Shown here: positions 13,161 to 25,200 of the stretch, piece after piece
Layout: each line of letters begins with the position of its first letter
Numbering within the stretch: position 1 is the stretch's first letter
Origin: Oxyruncus cristatus
Taxonomy: Eukaryota > Chordata > Aves > Passeriformes > Cotingidae
Direction of reading: 5' to 3'
DNA length: 64,000 bases
NCBI GenBank assembly: GCA_013399855.1
Contig: VXAY01006782.1
Location: forward strand, 274,267 to 338,266
Translations under genes and position numbers: made by a program
Notes under the pieces: generated by a model
What the model was told of the DNA's origin: nothing
The model's database searches: none
The model's input: the letters and a program-made list of their open reading frames with translations, nothing else

Positions 13161-13637
13161 AGATGAATATACATAATTTAAGTCACTTAATCTACCCCTC
13201 CATTCCTTCAGTGTTGTCCCTTATTATAGCTGCATTTTATGTATGTGTTATGCCTTACATAGACTAAGTCACAAGATAACTACAGTTTATCATACATCTC
13301 TATTAAACTAATCATCTTGAGAGTGAGAACATCTGTTCACCCAATTGTCCTTCCAGTAGAAACTGCTTTCTAACCCTAATATAATTGTTCACATCCCTGG
13401 TGTTTATCTCACCAACATACAGAACTTAAATGTCTCAGCACAGTTGCTGTAAATTTGCACAGCAGCCTTCTGTGCATTTCCTCAACTCTTATATGTTGCT
13501 CTTTACTTATACCCTGGCCTTTGGAAATGGCAGGTCAGTCTAGCAGGTCTCACCAAGCAACAGCACTGGGGTGCTGGTAAATGGAAATAAACTGTTCAAG
13601 ATCAAAGCTCAAAGAAAACTATATTTAGGGTTTATAA

Positions 13638-13765
13638 ATGTATATATATCTGTATGTATGTATATATATATATATGTATGTGTGTGTGTGCATGTCTGTG
13701 TATAACTTAAAAAAAACCAACCAACCAAAACAAACAAAAAAACCCCAAACAACAAAAAAACAGAC
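13638..13765. repeat. TA/TG microsatellite with adjoining A/C-rich tract
   Basis: Alternating TA and TATG units grade into TG units up to about 13700. AACC and AAAC units then continue to about 13765. The reading frame spanning it, rich in Tyr, Ile, Cys and Val, is an artefact of the repeat. Confidence 0.85.
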
Positions 13766-15064
13766 TATACTTGTAAAGCCTGTGTTCTGCATCTACTACA
13801 TTCCTTTCCAGTTCTGCTGTTCCAGCCAAACAGATCAAGTTAGGTCATTTCTCACAGAAGCATGATTCATTCCTCCTAGGAGCCATAAGGTCAAACCCCA
13901 TAAAATGTAAATCCCGTTTCAGGTTTCTCTTGAGACTGCTTTTGTTCCATTCAGGTATGTGTTCTGCCTCATCACAACTGAAATCAGTTGTATTAAACTA
14001 AACAAAGACATTCCTGAGGAATCCAAGTGAAGTGTGACTAAACTCTTGTCTCCTGTACTTCTCAAGCACTGCTAAAAATGAGACTTCTTTAGTTATTCTA
14101 GGGACAGAAAAATCTTGTCCCAACATGGGGTGTTAGATCCCATATTGGTTTTAACAGACTCCTTGATAATGGTTCTCTTTTATACTTCCCAGCATGCAGT
14201 TTGGTTTAGTAGAATTCATTGCAGTGGTTATTTGCCCTAAGGACAACCAAAAGTCCTCAGGACATGACTAAGAGCCTATTTGAAGGAATGGGTTTGACCC
14301 ATGGGGAATTTTGGATTGAAAAGGAAAAAAATGGCAAAAGCTTTGAATCAAGAATTTAAATGATCTACATCCAGAGCTAGAATTGCACCAATGCCCCTCA
14401 GGGATGAACCTTAATATATATAAGGATCCTCAGCCCTACTACCGACATTATATTACATTGAGTACTTCCCTTCCTTAACCCAAGAAAGTCCCAGCACAAC
14501 GTACATGAAATGTAACACTGATTAGGGACCAGGAACACCATCACAAATTCCAGAGATTAGCCTCTGCAGATCAGACACTCAGATGGCTGGGGGAAAACAC
14601 TTTATCAACCACTAGAAAACATATGCAGCTTTGATTCCACTGTTTCATGTTGGACTTCTGTTTCTTCTGGCATGTGTTTGCAGTATCAAATGCCACAATA
14701 CTGATGAACAAAGACCACATGATATCACTAACAAAGTGCAAACTCAACAGATCCCAAGATGTCTAGCAACGGAGTTCAGACTCTATGTCCTTGTAAACCC
14801 ATGTCCCCTGGTTTCTTGGTTAAATAGAATGTCGACTGAGAAAAATACATGTCACTGAAATTTGAAAGTCTGCTGTGGAATTCCTCCCATCCCTAAATCT
14901 CTTTCTACATGTTGATTCTGAAATGTAGTAAACAGGCATTAGTAGAGATCATATTCATCTTTAAAAAATGAGCAACTGCTGGCTTTGTAAAGCCATGCTG
15001 ACATTTTGCCACCCTGCTCTGCTGCCAATAAAATTTAGTAATTTAATGAAGCTGAGATATAACA

Positions 15065-15107
15065 AATGCGCAAACCTTGGTGGATTATCAGCATCAAGGT
15101 TTGCATT
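15065..15107. repeat. 16-bp imperfect hairpin
   Basis: The left arm 15065-15082 pairs with the right arm 15092-15107. The core GCAAACCTTG/CAAGGTTTGC is perfect and extends on both sides with one GT wobble and a 2-nt bulge; the loop is 9 nt. A further TATA pairing is possible beyond a 4-nt bulge. It is shorter than a typical microRNA precursor. It lies in TAATT-rich sequence of conserved-element texture. Confidence 0.6.
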
Positions 15108-18100
15108 ATAGTGTGTAAAAAAAGGATTAAAGAAGTACTTTCTAGTTATAACAAACCCTGAGCACTGGATTAAAGCGCAGTGGAGCTGGCAAGAAGGATA
15201 CAGTATCTATAGAATTTAATGGTAACCTAGCTCTATTGGGCCCTACAGCTTTAATTTCAATACAGCATTTTCTTCTTAATCCCTTGTTTGCCAGCAGTAA
15301 TGCTGTTGGATTAGAGTGACCACCAGGCTGTGGTTATTTACATAAAAATTAGGTAAATGTCTTTAATAAGGAAAAAATTACATAGCTGTTGGATATTAAA
15401 AAGGTTTCATAACTTTGAACCTTGCTGCTTCTGTGATTCTCTGCTAAATTTAAAAGATCAGGAAAACTCTTCCCTTCCCATTACAGAAGCCAGCAAAACC
15501 TTCCAGCCATTATCTGCCACAACAAGAACTTCACATTGAAAGCCGAGGGGCTCAGCGAGTATGTCTGCACCAAGCTAACATTTTGTTGGTCATAAAACAG
15601 AGAGCAGATTCTCAACTGATTTAAATTGCCAGCCCTACCCTAACTTCAAAGTACTAATTCTGGTTTATGTTCTCTGTGCAACAGGAATAATTGATGGGCA
15701 GGGATAGGCTGAAATAGCAAAAAAATGATCCATATCCACTAAATATTTTCCTCTACTTGATTTTAGCATTCCTGCCCTGAACATCTCTCCACTGGCTCAA
15801 AGTGATTTCCCCTGTTCCTTCATAATTTTCTGAAGCAAGAGATTGAAAAAACTTCACCTGGCACCATGGGGCTGAGAGATTAAATACAGTTCTCAACAGC
15901 AGCAGCCCAGATTCAAGAAATGAGATTGTACTGGAGATGTAAGCACAGGTGGCCCCACATTATAGGTGTGTAGCCCCAGCATTTCTGTTCTTCACCAGGA
16001 GCTGGGAGCTGGGGAAGAATGTGAACTTGCAAGTGTGGGGAAAGGAGGCTAGGAAAGATAGAGGGTGGCTCCAGCCACTTATGCAGTCAGAAGGGATACA
16101 GAGGAAGAGGGATCTATTAGGATCACTAAGAGATAACATCTACCCTTTAAGGTTTTGTTTTATATCACCTGGGCAACAAAAAGAAAGGATACTCAGTTTG
16201 GCTAGCTTGAACTCACCCACAGCATGAGCTTGTCAGGTTGCTGTGGAAGCAACAGCCAGATGAAGAGCTCAGGACAACAGGGTGCACATCACTAGTGCCA
16301 GCCAAGGAAGGCAGAGAAAGATATCAGGGTATGGTATCCTTTCCTGCTCCTCTGCAGCTTTCTTTAACCTCTGCTTATGGGAGGCAGGTGGTGACCCAGC
16401 CTGAGGTGCTCAGTTTTGGAAAGCAGGAACAGATGGATTTGTAGAAACACACTTCACTGCTCTTCTGTACAGAGGGTGCATGGGACCAGATTAATGCAGA
16501 AAGTTGTGTCATGGAATATGAGGGTGAGGTGTTTTGTCCACATGCCTGTCCACAGGAGTAAAACACAAGAGGAGGGGTTTGAGTGTGTGGTTGTGCAGAG
16601 CACCCAGGTATTCTCACAGGAGGTAACACTCTCAGGGTTCACCAGCAATCCAATGAAGGGATAAAGTATGTCATATAAATTGAAATAGCTTTGGTAGGAG
16701 AGTAAGAGCAGCCATATGGGAACATAATAAGGAGAGCACTTTATGAAATGTATGCCAAATGTCCATTCGGGGAAAGAACTAAAATGACATCTTCTGCAGT
16801 ATTTGAGAGGGAAGCCTTCCTCCGTGATCTCCACCTCACCCCACAGCCACCATTTGGTAGATTGGTTTTACATTCACCAGGTTATTTTACAAATACAACC
16901 AAAGCATATCCCTTAACAAGAGATCTAATTTATATTAAGGTTCTTTCTTTAATATGGGTGCTACATAGGAAGCCCCATTTTCTTTTCCTCAAAAATCAAC
17001 TTTAAGCTAAATAGTATTTTTAAATTATAATACACGGCTCACATCTTGCATTTTCCCATTCATCGCATTTGACTGATTAGAAGACCTAATGAATTTATTG
17101 AAAACAAACAAACAAACAGAAAAATGGTGGAACCAAGACATCCATAATTCTAACTTTGTTTCTTACTAAACATGGGCTTGTATGTTGGTTATATTGAATA
17201 GTTGTGGTTTATTTGAAGCAGGCCATTTGCTTTACTGCAAATTATCTGATTATTCCAGCAACTTAAAAAAATTATTTTCTAAATAAAGCTTATTTCCATT
17301 CTTTCACTGTGGAAAATAGATAATAAAAACATTACTGAAGAGTTCTGTCCTAGCTGTTTTTCTAAGCTGCTTCATTTTTTCTAGGAACTCCTTTCTCTGG
17401 CCCTTACTGCACTATGAATATAGCAGAGAATAAAAGTGACGATTTTATTTTTTTCTCTCGCCCCAAACAAATGCCTCTAATGAGATGACTATTCCCTTGT
17501 GCCTGAGAATGTAACTTCTTTCCTCCAGGACCTGTTGTGAGTAGGAATTCTTTGTATTCTCCTTAAAAAGTAGGACAGTTTTTCTGCTGAAAAGACATGC
17601 TTTGCTTCCTCGCTTCAAGCCTGGCTAGTTATTATTGCTGGTGGGCAGTAAAACTAAGACTGTTTCTCTATAATTCACCTCACTCCTCCAACACCCCTAC
17701 TCTGGACCATTGTGAAAATCAGAAAAAAAGAAAGCAAAGGGTTTTCATGAAAAAAAGATATCCATAAATCCTATACAGCACAACCTATAATACTCCATTA
17801 CATATCCTTAACATATCCTGTTATAACCACCTTCACCTGTCCTGTTAAAGACAAAACATCTGTAGCTCTAAAAGTGTGATCTAGAAAAGGCAATGGCTAA
17901 AGGAGAAATAGCATGTAAAAAAAAAAATCTGATAAACTGAAAAGAAATTTACCTTCATAGGCTTTTTCATTTCTGTGCATCACTCTACCCTGCTCCTTAC
18001 TGCACTGATTATATGGCAGCTTAAGAAAGTAGCTGCTTAATACTTTATGCTATTTCATATTGACTTTACCCCTATCAGCCTTTAGCCAGTGTAGACTTTA

Positions 18101-19404
18101 CCAGGACATATTTCAATTACAGCCTCTCTTAGGAAAACATGGTTATTTTTCAGTTGTACAGATGGAGATTTTCATAATCAGAAGAAATTCCTTGACACAT
18201 TTCCTCAAAATTACCCTTTACTAACCTCAAAAAAACCAAACCAACAAACCTCTGTCCTTCTTCCTTAAGCACTCTTCATCCTTCCCAGCCCAACACCAGG
18301 GTGCTCCACAGATCCTCTCCACCTCGTTTGCCAGAGCTGGCTCAGTTCCCCAGGGCTGAATCCAAGAGAGTGTGTGACAGTGCAAGCTCACAAACAGCTT
18401 AAGGAAGCAGTCCTGCACTACGTATCCTTTCTTAATTTGAGCACAGTTATTATCTTAATCGATATCTTGGTAATTAAAATCCTGCATGATCAATTTTCTG
18501 GCCTTCCTACAGGCCTCTCTAATTTTAAAAAACATTTCCCAGTCCCCTAACTCTACATTGCTGTTGGCTGTTCCAAGAATCACCAAGCCCCCTCCTTTGC
18601 TTTCAAATTCTACAGAGACTGTCCTTGGCCATGTCAGCTAATATATTTTCTAAGACTTTTCATTACAAATTTAATAATATCATCCACCAATATTGTCAAG
18701 CCTCTTCCTGATTCTGCTTACTCTTCACTAAATACGGTATTAAGTCCCCACTCATTTTCTTTACCCAGTTTTACCTCTGTTATCACACTAATAATACAAC
18801 CATTATCTCTGAAGTGATTCTACCTACAGTCAATAGTCTTAAGCCCAAACCCTACTTCCCATAAAGCCTATGGGGCAACTTCCATTTTAAGAACGCAAGA
18901 TAGCCAAACAGTCCTTACTCTTGAGGACACATTCATACCTTAATATAGTGCCACAACCACAGTGATCAATACCTCAGAGAGTAATTCATTTTAATTCCAA
19001 AGGCTCTACATCTAATAATCAGAAACCATGAAATGTGTCTAAAAAGTAAAGTGGAGAACCACACACAAAATGACTTCAAGTTTCCAGCTGGGGAACGTGA
19101 GCAGCCCAAAGAGCACAAGCAGTACTCGCGGGTTAAACATATGTTTTGTCTTTACTTGAAAAAGTAAACATTTCTGTCCCTTCTCTCCCCTATTCCTCCA
19201 TTCCTTCCTCCCTAAAGAGAGTAAGTTGAGGTCAGATGTACTGGGCAGTCCACCCCACACCACCCAGCTCTTAAAAGGAGCTTTTTAATAATCCACATAT
19301 TTGAAACACGTACTGATAAAAGTGTAAAAACTTAACTTTATCCTATTACAGCAACTATAAAAGGAGAAAGATTCCAAGATTTAGATTTCTATTCTCCTAA
19401 GCTG

Positions 19405-19495
19405 GATGGGTTTGTTGGTTTTTGCTTCTGTTTCTTTGGGGGTTTGGTGGGGGTTTTTTTAGGTGATGGGTTTTTTTGAGTTGGGGGGGGTGTTT
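19405..19495. repeat. G/T-rich low-complexity tract
   Basis: The plus strand is almost entirely G and T here. G-runs lie at 19438-19442, 19449-19453, 19468-19470 and 19483-19490. Four runs of three or more G could in principle form a quadruplex, but two of the loops are longer than 10 nt. Confidence 0.7.
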
Positions 19496-20936
19496 AGTCT
19501 GAGAGCTTTACAGGGCAAAGAAGTATTTCACAATATGTTTTTGTACTGGATCCCATGCAATAGCTTTCTATGGGTGCCTAAGAAATATATTAATAAGCAA
19601 ACCATAATTTCAGGTTTTGCTTCTCAATTTATCACAACTGCAACAACTGATACCATTCAACGTCAGCAAACAAAAATGTATATTTCCCTTTTTCTCATTT
19701 TCTATGCAAAGGGTCTGAACTTCCTTTCAAATATCTCTGATTTTTAAAAAAAAAAATTATTATTGATATTAATATGCAATGTTGCAGAAGAACTCTTTCT
19801 ACTTATCCTGACAGACCGAAAGTTACAATTTCAGGATGCCCTTGTTCAGAGCTTCTGATCCTGATCTGATTGAAGTCAAATGACAAAACTGTCTCTGAAT
19901 CCAGTGATCCAGGACCAAGTTTTAACCATTCTCTGAAAAGTTCAGGCAGTATTTCCCCCTCCCCCACCAGAGCTCTTGCACTTGGGAAGTTAGAGTCTCT
20001 GCTGGTGAAAATTAACCAGCTCAGTTGTACAGACAGCAATGGACCAATTCACACTATGTGAAAGCTGAGACTGAAGGCAGTGTCATCCCTCTTTAAAAAA
20101 AAAAAAAAGAAAAAACCAACAAAAACCCCCCACACTAAAATAAAAGAGAGAGAAAGAAAAGTCAGCAGCAAAAAGAATAGATCATTCACTCCTTAATTAA
20201 GTGACCACATTGCTAATCAGATTTTCCCATGAAGATGCTTCAATGCCCCCCTGCACACTATAGGGGGAAAGCTAGCAGCTGTAGTACGTGCTGTTGAGAT
20301 TTTTCAAATGTCCCTTAGAGAATTAGAGCTGCAAGATGATTTCTGCCAATTAATTCAATAGGCCAACAATTTTCAGCACTGTTTGTATGTTAGTTAGGTC
20401 TGCATCAAGAAATATTAAATGGCCACAGGGCCTATATCTGTTTCCCTAAATAACTAGCAAAGCACAATTATCATAAATTTGTGATTAAAACCACAGACCA
20501 TTGTATTATTTTCACCCATAGATGTTCCTTACAAACACAGTTGAGAAGTCCTTTCACCACCAACACACAGCTGTAAGACACCTGTGCTGAGCACTGCACA
20601 AGCAGACTAACACACAAAACATCACATTTCCCAAACAGTACATAACACGTTTCACTAACTGATTAATGCACCTGCCCCTGATTTTCATTTTCCCTCATTG
20701 TATCAAGATCATGTAGCAAAGCTTTCTTCCCTTACAAAAATTTCCTACTGGCACTTGTATCCTCTCCTGTTTTCTAGTCGTACCAGCTCTTCCAACACTC
20801 TTCAACCTCTAAGTTCACACAGCAGCTCAGGTACTTCTTGCCTGAGCCTGAACACACCCCACAAATTACACTCTCGGCTTATCTTCCTGTACACCATACC
20901 TACTTAGCTTTCAGCTCTCACCATAGCCAAGCATAT

Positions 20937-21005
20937 CACAGAGTTGTTGGAATTAGATGATCTTCAAGGTTCCTTCCAACCCAAACAATTCTATGGTTCT
21001 ATGAT
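20937..21005 (+). mobile_element. CR1 3' tail, plus orientation
   Basis: The plus strand reads GTTGGAATTAGATGATCTTC, then TTCCTTCCAACCCAAAC, then TTCTATGGTTCTATGA. That is the canonical end of a plus-strand CR1 element, including its terminal TTCTATG repeats. Only about 65 bp are present, so the copy is severely 5'-truncated or rearranged. It directly abuts a CR1 body in the opposite orientation. Confidence 0.75.
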
Positions 21006-21480
21006 GCTAGAGGCAGGAACACCTTTCACTAAAACAGGTTGCTCAAAGCTCCATCCCACCTGGCTTTGAACACATGCAGGGGTGGGGCAGCCACAACTTC
21101 TCTGAACAACCTTTTCCAGTGTCTTCCTGCCCTCAAGGCACAGAATTTCTTCCTAATATCTAATCTAAACCTACTTTCTTTTTGGTTTAAAGCCATTCCC
21201 ACTTGTCCTATCATTATATACCCTCACAAAAAGTCCCTCTCCAACTTTCTTTATGGTCCTCCTCTGGACTTGCTCGACAGGTCCATGTCCTTCTTACGTT
21301 GTGGGCCCCAGAACTGGATGCAGTACTCCAAGTGGGGTTCCACAAGAGTGGAGTAGAGGGGTAGAATCCCCTCCCTCGACCTGCTGGCTATGCTTCTTTT
21401 GACTGGCTTTCTGATCTGGCACATTGGTGGGTCAAGTCAAGTTTCTCCTCCAACACCCCCAAGTACTCCTTCTCAGTTCC
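21006..21480 (-). mobile_element. CR1 LINE body, 3' part of ORF2, minus strand, tail missing
   Basis: On the minus strand, 21214-21029 translates to the conserved CR1 ORF2 C-terminus, including FRLDIRKKFCALRAGRHWKR, LFREVVAAPPLHVFKARW and DGALSNLF. Upstream in the element (21215-21480 on the plus strand) lie the complements of typical CR1 sequence, for example around GGCCCCAGAACTGGATGCAG and AGTACTCCAAGTGGGG. The 3' tail expected next to 21006 in this orientation is absent, and a tail of opposite orientation sits there instead. The copy is 5'-truncated near 21480 and inactive. Confidence 0.88.
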
Positions 21481-23819
21481 CAGAATAACAGCCTGTGTAA
21501 CTGATGCTGCATCGCCTGCAGAGCTGGCCTCCACTCTTGTTGCACAGGGTCCCTTTTCCCACACACCTGGTATGACACATGGCAGTACCGAGTGCTGGGG
21601 TCAGCTAGCAGAGCAGAAATTTAACTCAGCAACTATGAGCAACCATAGAGAGCCTTCTGTCTATTTACTTTCTAGAAGCATTTTGTGAAGTACGAGTGCT
21701 AAGCAGCACCCTCATTCCTGAATTCAGCTGTAAGAGGTGAACAGTAGACTAAGGGAAGTAACTGATCCTTTGCAAACTCCATTCTCTCCAATTCAGCATT
21801 GTTGGCTCACCTCCATAGTTCACTGTGGGGTAAAAGTAGCACCTAAAAGCAGGTTACACGTTTTCAATGTGAAGCATAAAAGACAAAAAGCTACTTCTGA
21901 CATGGTGAAAAGTCACCTGGAAGACTCACACTAACACAAGGGGACAGAAACAAAGGGTGGAAAGGCATCTCTAGACCCACACACAAGGATGACATCAATA
22001 TAGTATGTTTTTTTAATCTTTCACATATTTGTTGCTGCACATGCTTCTAGTCCCATCATGTCAAAAACTCTTCTAATAAATAGATCACTTGTACCAAAGT
22101 AGCCTTTTCTACATCTTCGTAGCACTATTCAAGGTGTGCTATCCTACTTTACCAATCAAATTGTTTTATTTCACCCACAGAAGAAAAAAAAAAACCAAAA
22201 CAAAACAAAACACACATGGTGGCTGTTCACCATATTAAGGTATCATCATATTTCTTCTCTCAGCAGCTTCTAGTGTGGAGGGGTGAGGGGCACATTTGCT
22301 TGCACAAATCCCTCAAGTAGAATATTGCTTTGGCCAGCTCATTTCTCTCATGACTAGAGGTGGCTGGTGCCAACAGCATTGCATTATTAACAGGAGCATT
22401 GCTTTGTCATTAAAGGGAAAAGGGGTTTTATGTGAACATCATAATATTTCACAAGAGAAAGAACAACCAAGCTTTTAATGCCCATCAAAACCCACTTGTT
22501 TTTCTGATCTCTTTCTTTTTTAGCTGGCAATAAGTATTTGCAGTCAAGTTCAGAGAGGTTATATTTATATCTTGGTTTTAAAAATATATTAAAAAACAGT
22601 CAAAATATCAGAGGAATTCAAGGCAGAGAAGCACCTGGCAATTATTTACTTTGGAGACATTAGATCTGCTGACATGGCATTTAAAAAAAAAAAAAAAAAA
22701 AGGCCTTTTCCCTCTGAAAATCATTCTTGGATTTCAAATATTTCCATTTAAAGGTAAAAGATACTTCTACAGAAAAATAAGTAGGCACTTATCAGTACAA
22801 AACAAGCCCCTTCTCAAAAGGTTTGGATTTCCATTCCAGTGTTATATTCAGAGACTTGCCTCCAAAGTGATCATCAGGGACTTAAACCCCCATATACCAG
22901 TTTGCAAATTGTGTCTAAAGACAGAGTAGATGATATATGTAATTTGCATATCCTCAGTAAAGAAGGATTTTTGTTTTGCTAAGCTAGAAATAGAATTTGA
23001 CGACACGGGAAATTCAGACTTCTACTATAGCACTCACAACTTCTTGGAAGGATCACGATTCTGCCACATTTAAGGACTTTCTGAAAGGTGCCAAGTGCCC
23101 ATGTTCTCACTTGCTCAGAGAAAGGCTTGGAAGCTCAAGTGCACTCAGTACCACACAAGAAGTGATTCATGGTTTTAGGTCTTCTAAAGGAACAGCTTCT
23201 CCTCTCTCCACAAGCATATTCAGAATCAAGCCATCTCTTGACCACTGAGCAAACCTGAGTTCTCCATCCCTGCTCCAGCACAAATCCAGGGAAAAAAAAA
23301 ATCCTGCTCTCTCTAACCCGAGTTAAATTTGTCCTACTTTTGGAGGAATGCTTACTAACAGCACTACCGCAACTGTGATGATGAGATCTATGAGATCTGC
23401 CTATCACACTGATGTGGTCTCACTATTTGCTTGGATTCAGACAGCTTTGTCATCAACTCTGGTATGGAAATGGTGACTCTTCTCATGGCAATAGCCTTGT
23501 TTTGATCCTGTATTTGTACAGCACCTCACACAACAGTCATGGTCTGCAGCTGGCACTTCTAACCACATCATACAATAAATGCATAGTTTGATCTAAATTT
23601 TTTCCACATGTATCACACAGATTTGCTGTCAGCTTCTTGCTAAAAAGGAAAAAAGTTCACTTCTACAGGAGTTTATTTTTACCATAAACATTTTGACAGT
23701 TTTTGAAAAACAAAAGACAAGTGGTCAGAAAAGGTGGTGGAATTTTGAGAAGAGATTAGAATAAACAAGCAATCAGAATAAGGAGCAGTTATTCTATAAG
23801 ACATTACTAGTCATCACTG
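21481..23819. other. Noncoding DNA, no gene recognised
   Basis: No recognisable gene. An A/C-rich run lies at about 22183-22215 and a poly-A of 19-20 bases at 22681-22700. Open frames do not exceed about 90 codons and none resembles a known protein. Confidence 0.45.
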
Positions 23820-24320
23820 TGTCTGGCTGGAATGGACTTAACTTTCCTCATAGCAGCCTGCATGGTGATATGTTTTGGACTTGTGGCCAAACCAGTGCTG
23901 TTAATATACTAGTGCTTTAGCTAGCACTCAAAAGTCTTGCACAGCATTAAGATCTTCTCTTTTCCCACCCTGTCATCCTCAGCAATTAGGTTAGGGGTGG
24001 TTAAAAGGTTTGGATGGGACACTGCCAGGACAGCGGCTTCAGTTTGCCTCATGGGATATTCTATACCATACAGTGTCATGCTCAGGTGTGTTTCCAAGCT
24101 GCCATTGCTTGGAGACCCTCTCGGCATCGATCTGCTGTTGGTGAGTGACTGCTTTTGCATCGCTTGTTCATTTTTATCTACACACACGTGCACACACACA
24201 CTTATTACACTGGTTTTAACTTGACCCATGAGGGGCTTTTTCTGCCTGTTCAATTCTCTCCCCCATCCCAGTGTAGGGGAGCTGGGGGATCAAGACACTG
24301 GCTGGAGCCAACTCAAAACA
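23820..24320 (+). mobile_element. ERVL-type LTR (5' LTR of a degraded provirus)
   Basis: The element starts TGTCTGGCTGG and ends with AACTCAAAACA, consistent with the TG...CA ends of an LTR, and is about 500 bp. Internal stretches fit bird ERVL LTRs in order: ATATGTTTTGGACTTG early, GGGATATTCTATACCATACA in mid-element, and ATTCTCTCCCCCATCCCAGT near the 3' end. Leader and pol remnants follow in the same orientation, so this is the 5' LTR. No matching 3' LTR was found downstream. Family assignment rests on recognition rather than a search. Confidence 0.82.
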
Positions 24321-25200
24321 GTCCCTTTCAGGTACTCCATGTGGGGCTCAAGATAACTATATATTTCATCAGAATGTGCTAGACTGAATTCACAGTTGTT
24401 ACACCTGCTTAGCTGTTGCTTGTCAAGTTACTACTTGCTGTTGCTGGCCACAGAGTTGCTGGTACTGGTTTTCTTGTTCCCTTACCTGCTCCCTTTACTG
24501 ATGTACACAAAATTTCAGGACTCGATAATGTCTGCTTTTGGTTTTTCCAGTGTAATCAATACTACATGGGGTAAGTTGTTATCACTGATCATATGATGGG
24601 TTTGACTGGGGAACCCCAAACACCCAAAAATCCAAAAAGAGGTCATGAACTGAGCAGGAGGCAGACATTTTGGATACCATGCCAAAAGAGCTGACTCATA
24701 CCAAAAAAGGCCCCACTGTATAATAAATTGACAGAAAATGGGAATCAATATGCTCCGTTTACTGATGTGTCCCATCACATTTTGGAAAAGCGTCAGAAGT
24801 GGAAAATTGCTCTGTGGAGTCCCATATAACATATCTCAAAAACTGTTTGAAGGAAAAAGCAGATCAAGTCAGTTTGCAGAAATAAAAGCCATCCAGTTGG
24901 CTCCTGATATTGCTGAATGAGAAAAGTGGCCAACACTATCTCTATACTGGCTCTTGGCTGGTGGCAAATGGTTGTGGGGGTGCTACAGCAAGAGGAACAG
25001 ATCAACAGGCAGCATAGAGGTAAATCTATTTGGGCTTCTGCACTGTGGCAAGACACTGCTGCCAATGTGGAGGACCTTACTGTAAAGGTACATCACGGAA
25101 ATTCTCAAATACCCAAAAGCCATGCCAATGAAGAGTGTCAAAACAATGAGCAGGTAAACCGGGCTGCTAGAAAAGAAGATGACATTTCCACTGCCTGAAA
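24321..25200 (+). mobile_element. ERVL internal remnant: weak primer-binding site, leader and RNase H fragment
   Basis: Immediately after the LTR, 24327-24349 ends in GTGGGGCTC, resembling the end of a tRNA-Lys1,2-type primer-binding site, but its first half is degraded. About 400 bp of leader follows, including a hydrophobic open frame near 24396-24596. From about 24738 to 25200 the translation resembles the RNase H part of retroviral pol, split over two frames with a break near 24917. Visible segments are SSQFAEIKAIQLAPDIAE, GKSIWASALWQDTAANVEDL and HANEECQNNEQVNRAA. Gag, protease and reverse transcriptase are absent between leader and RNase H, integrase is missing downstream, and there are stops and frameshifts. 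It is a non-functional remnant. Confidence 0.78.

Larger units (their letters stand above)
13161..20936. other. Noncoding DNA, no gene recognised
   Basis: No gene is recognised. It includes a (TA)n/(TG)n microsatellite followed by an A/C-rich tail (13638-13765), an (AAAC)n run near 17104, a G/T-rich stretch (19405-19495) and an A-rich stretch with GA repeats (20093-20165). The section 14990-15350 is TAATT-rich, contains a stable-looking hairpin at 15065-15107, and resembles vertebrate conserved noncoding sequence in texture. Around 19800-20050 faint similarity to old amniote repeats is possible but was not resolved. Confidence 0.4.
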
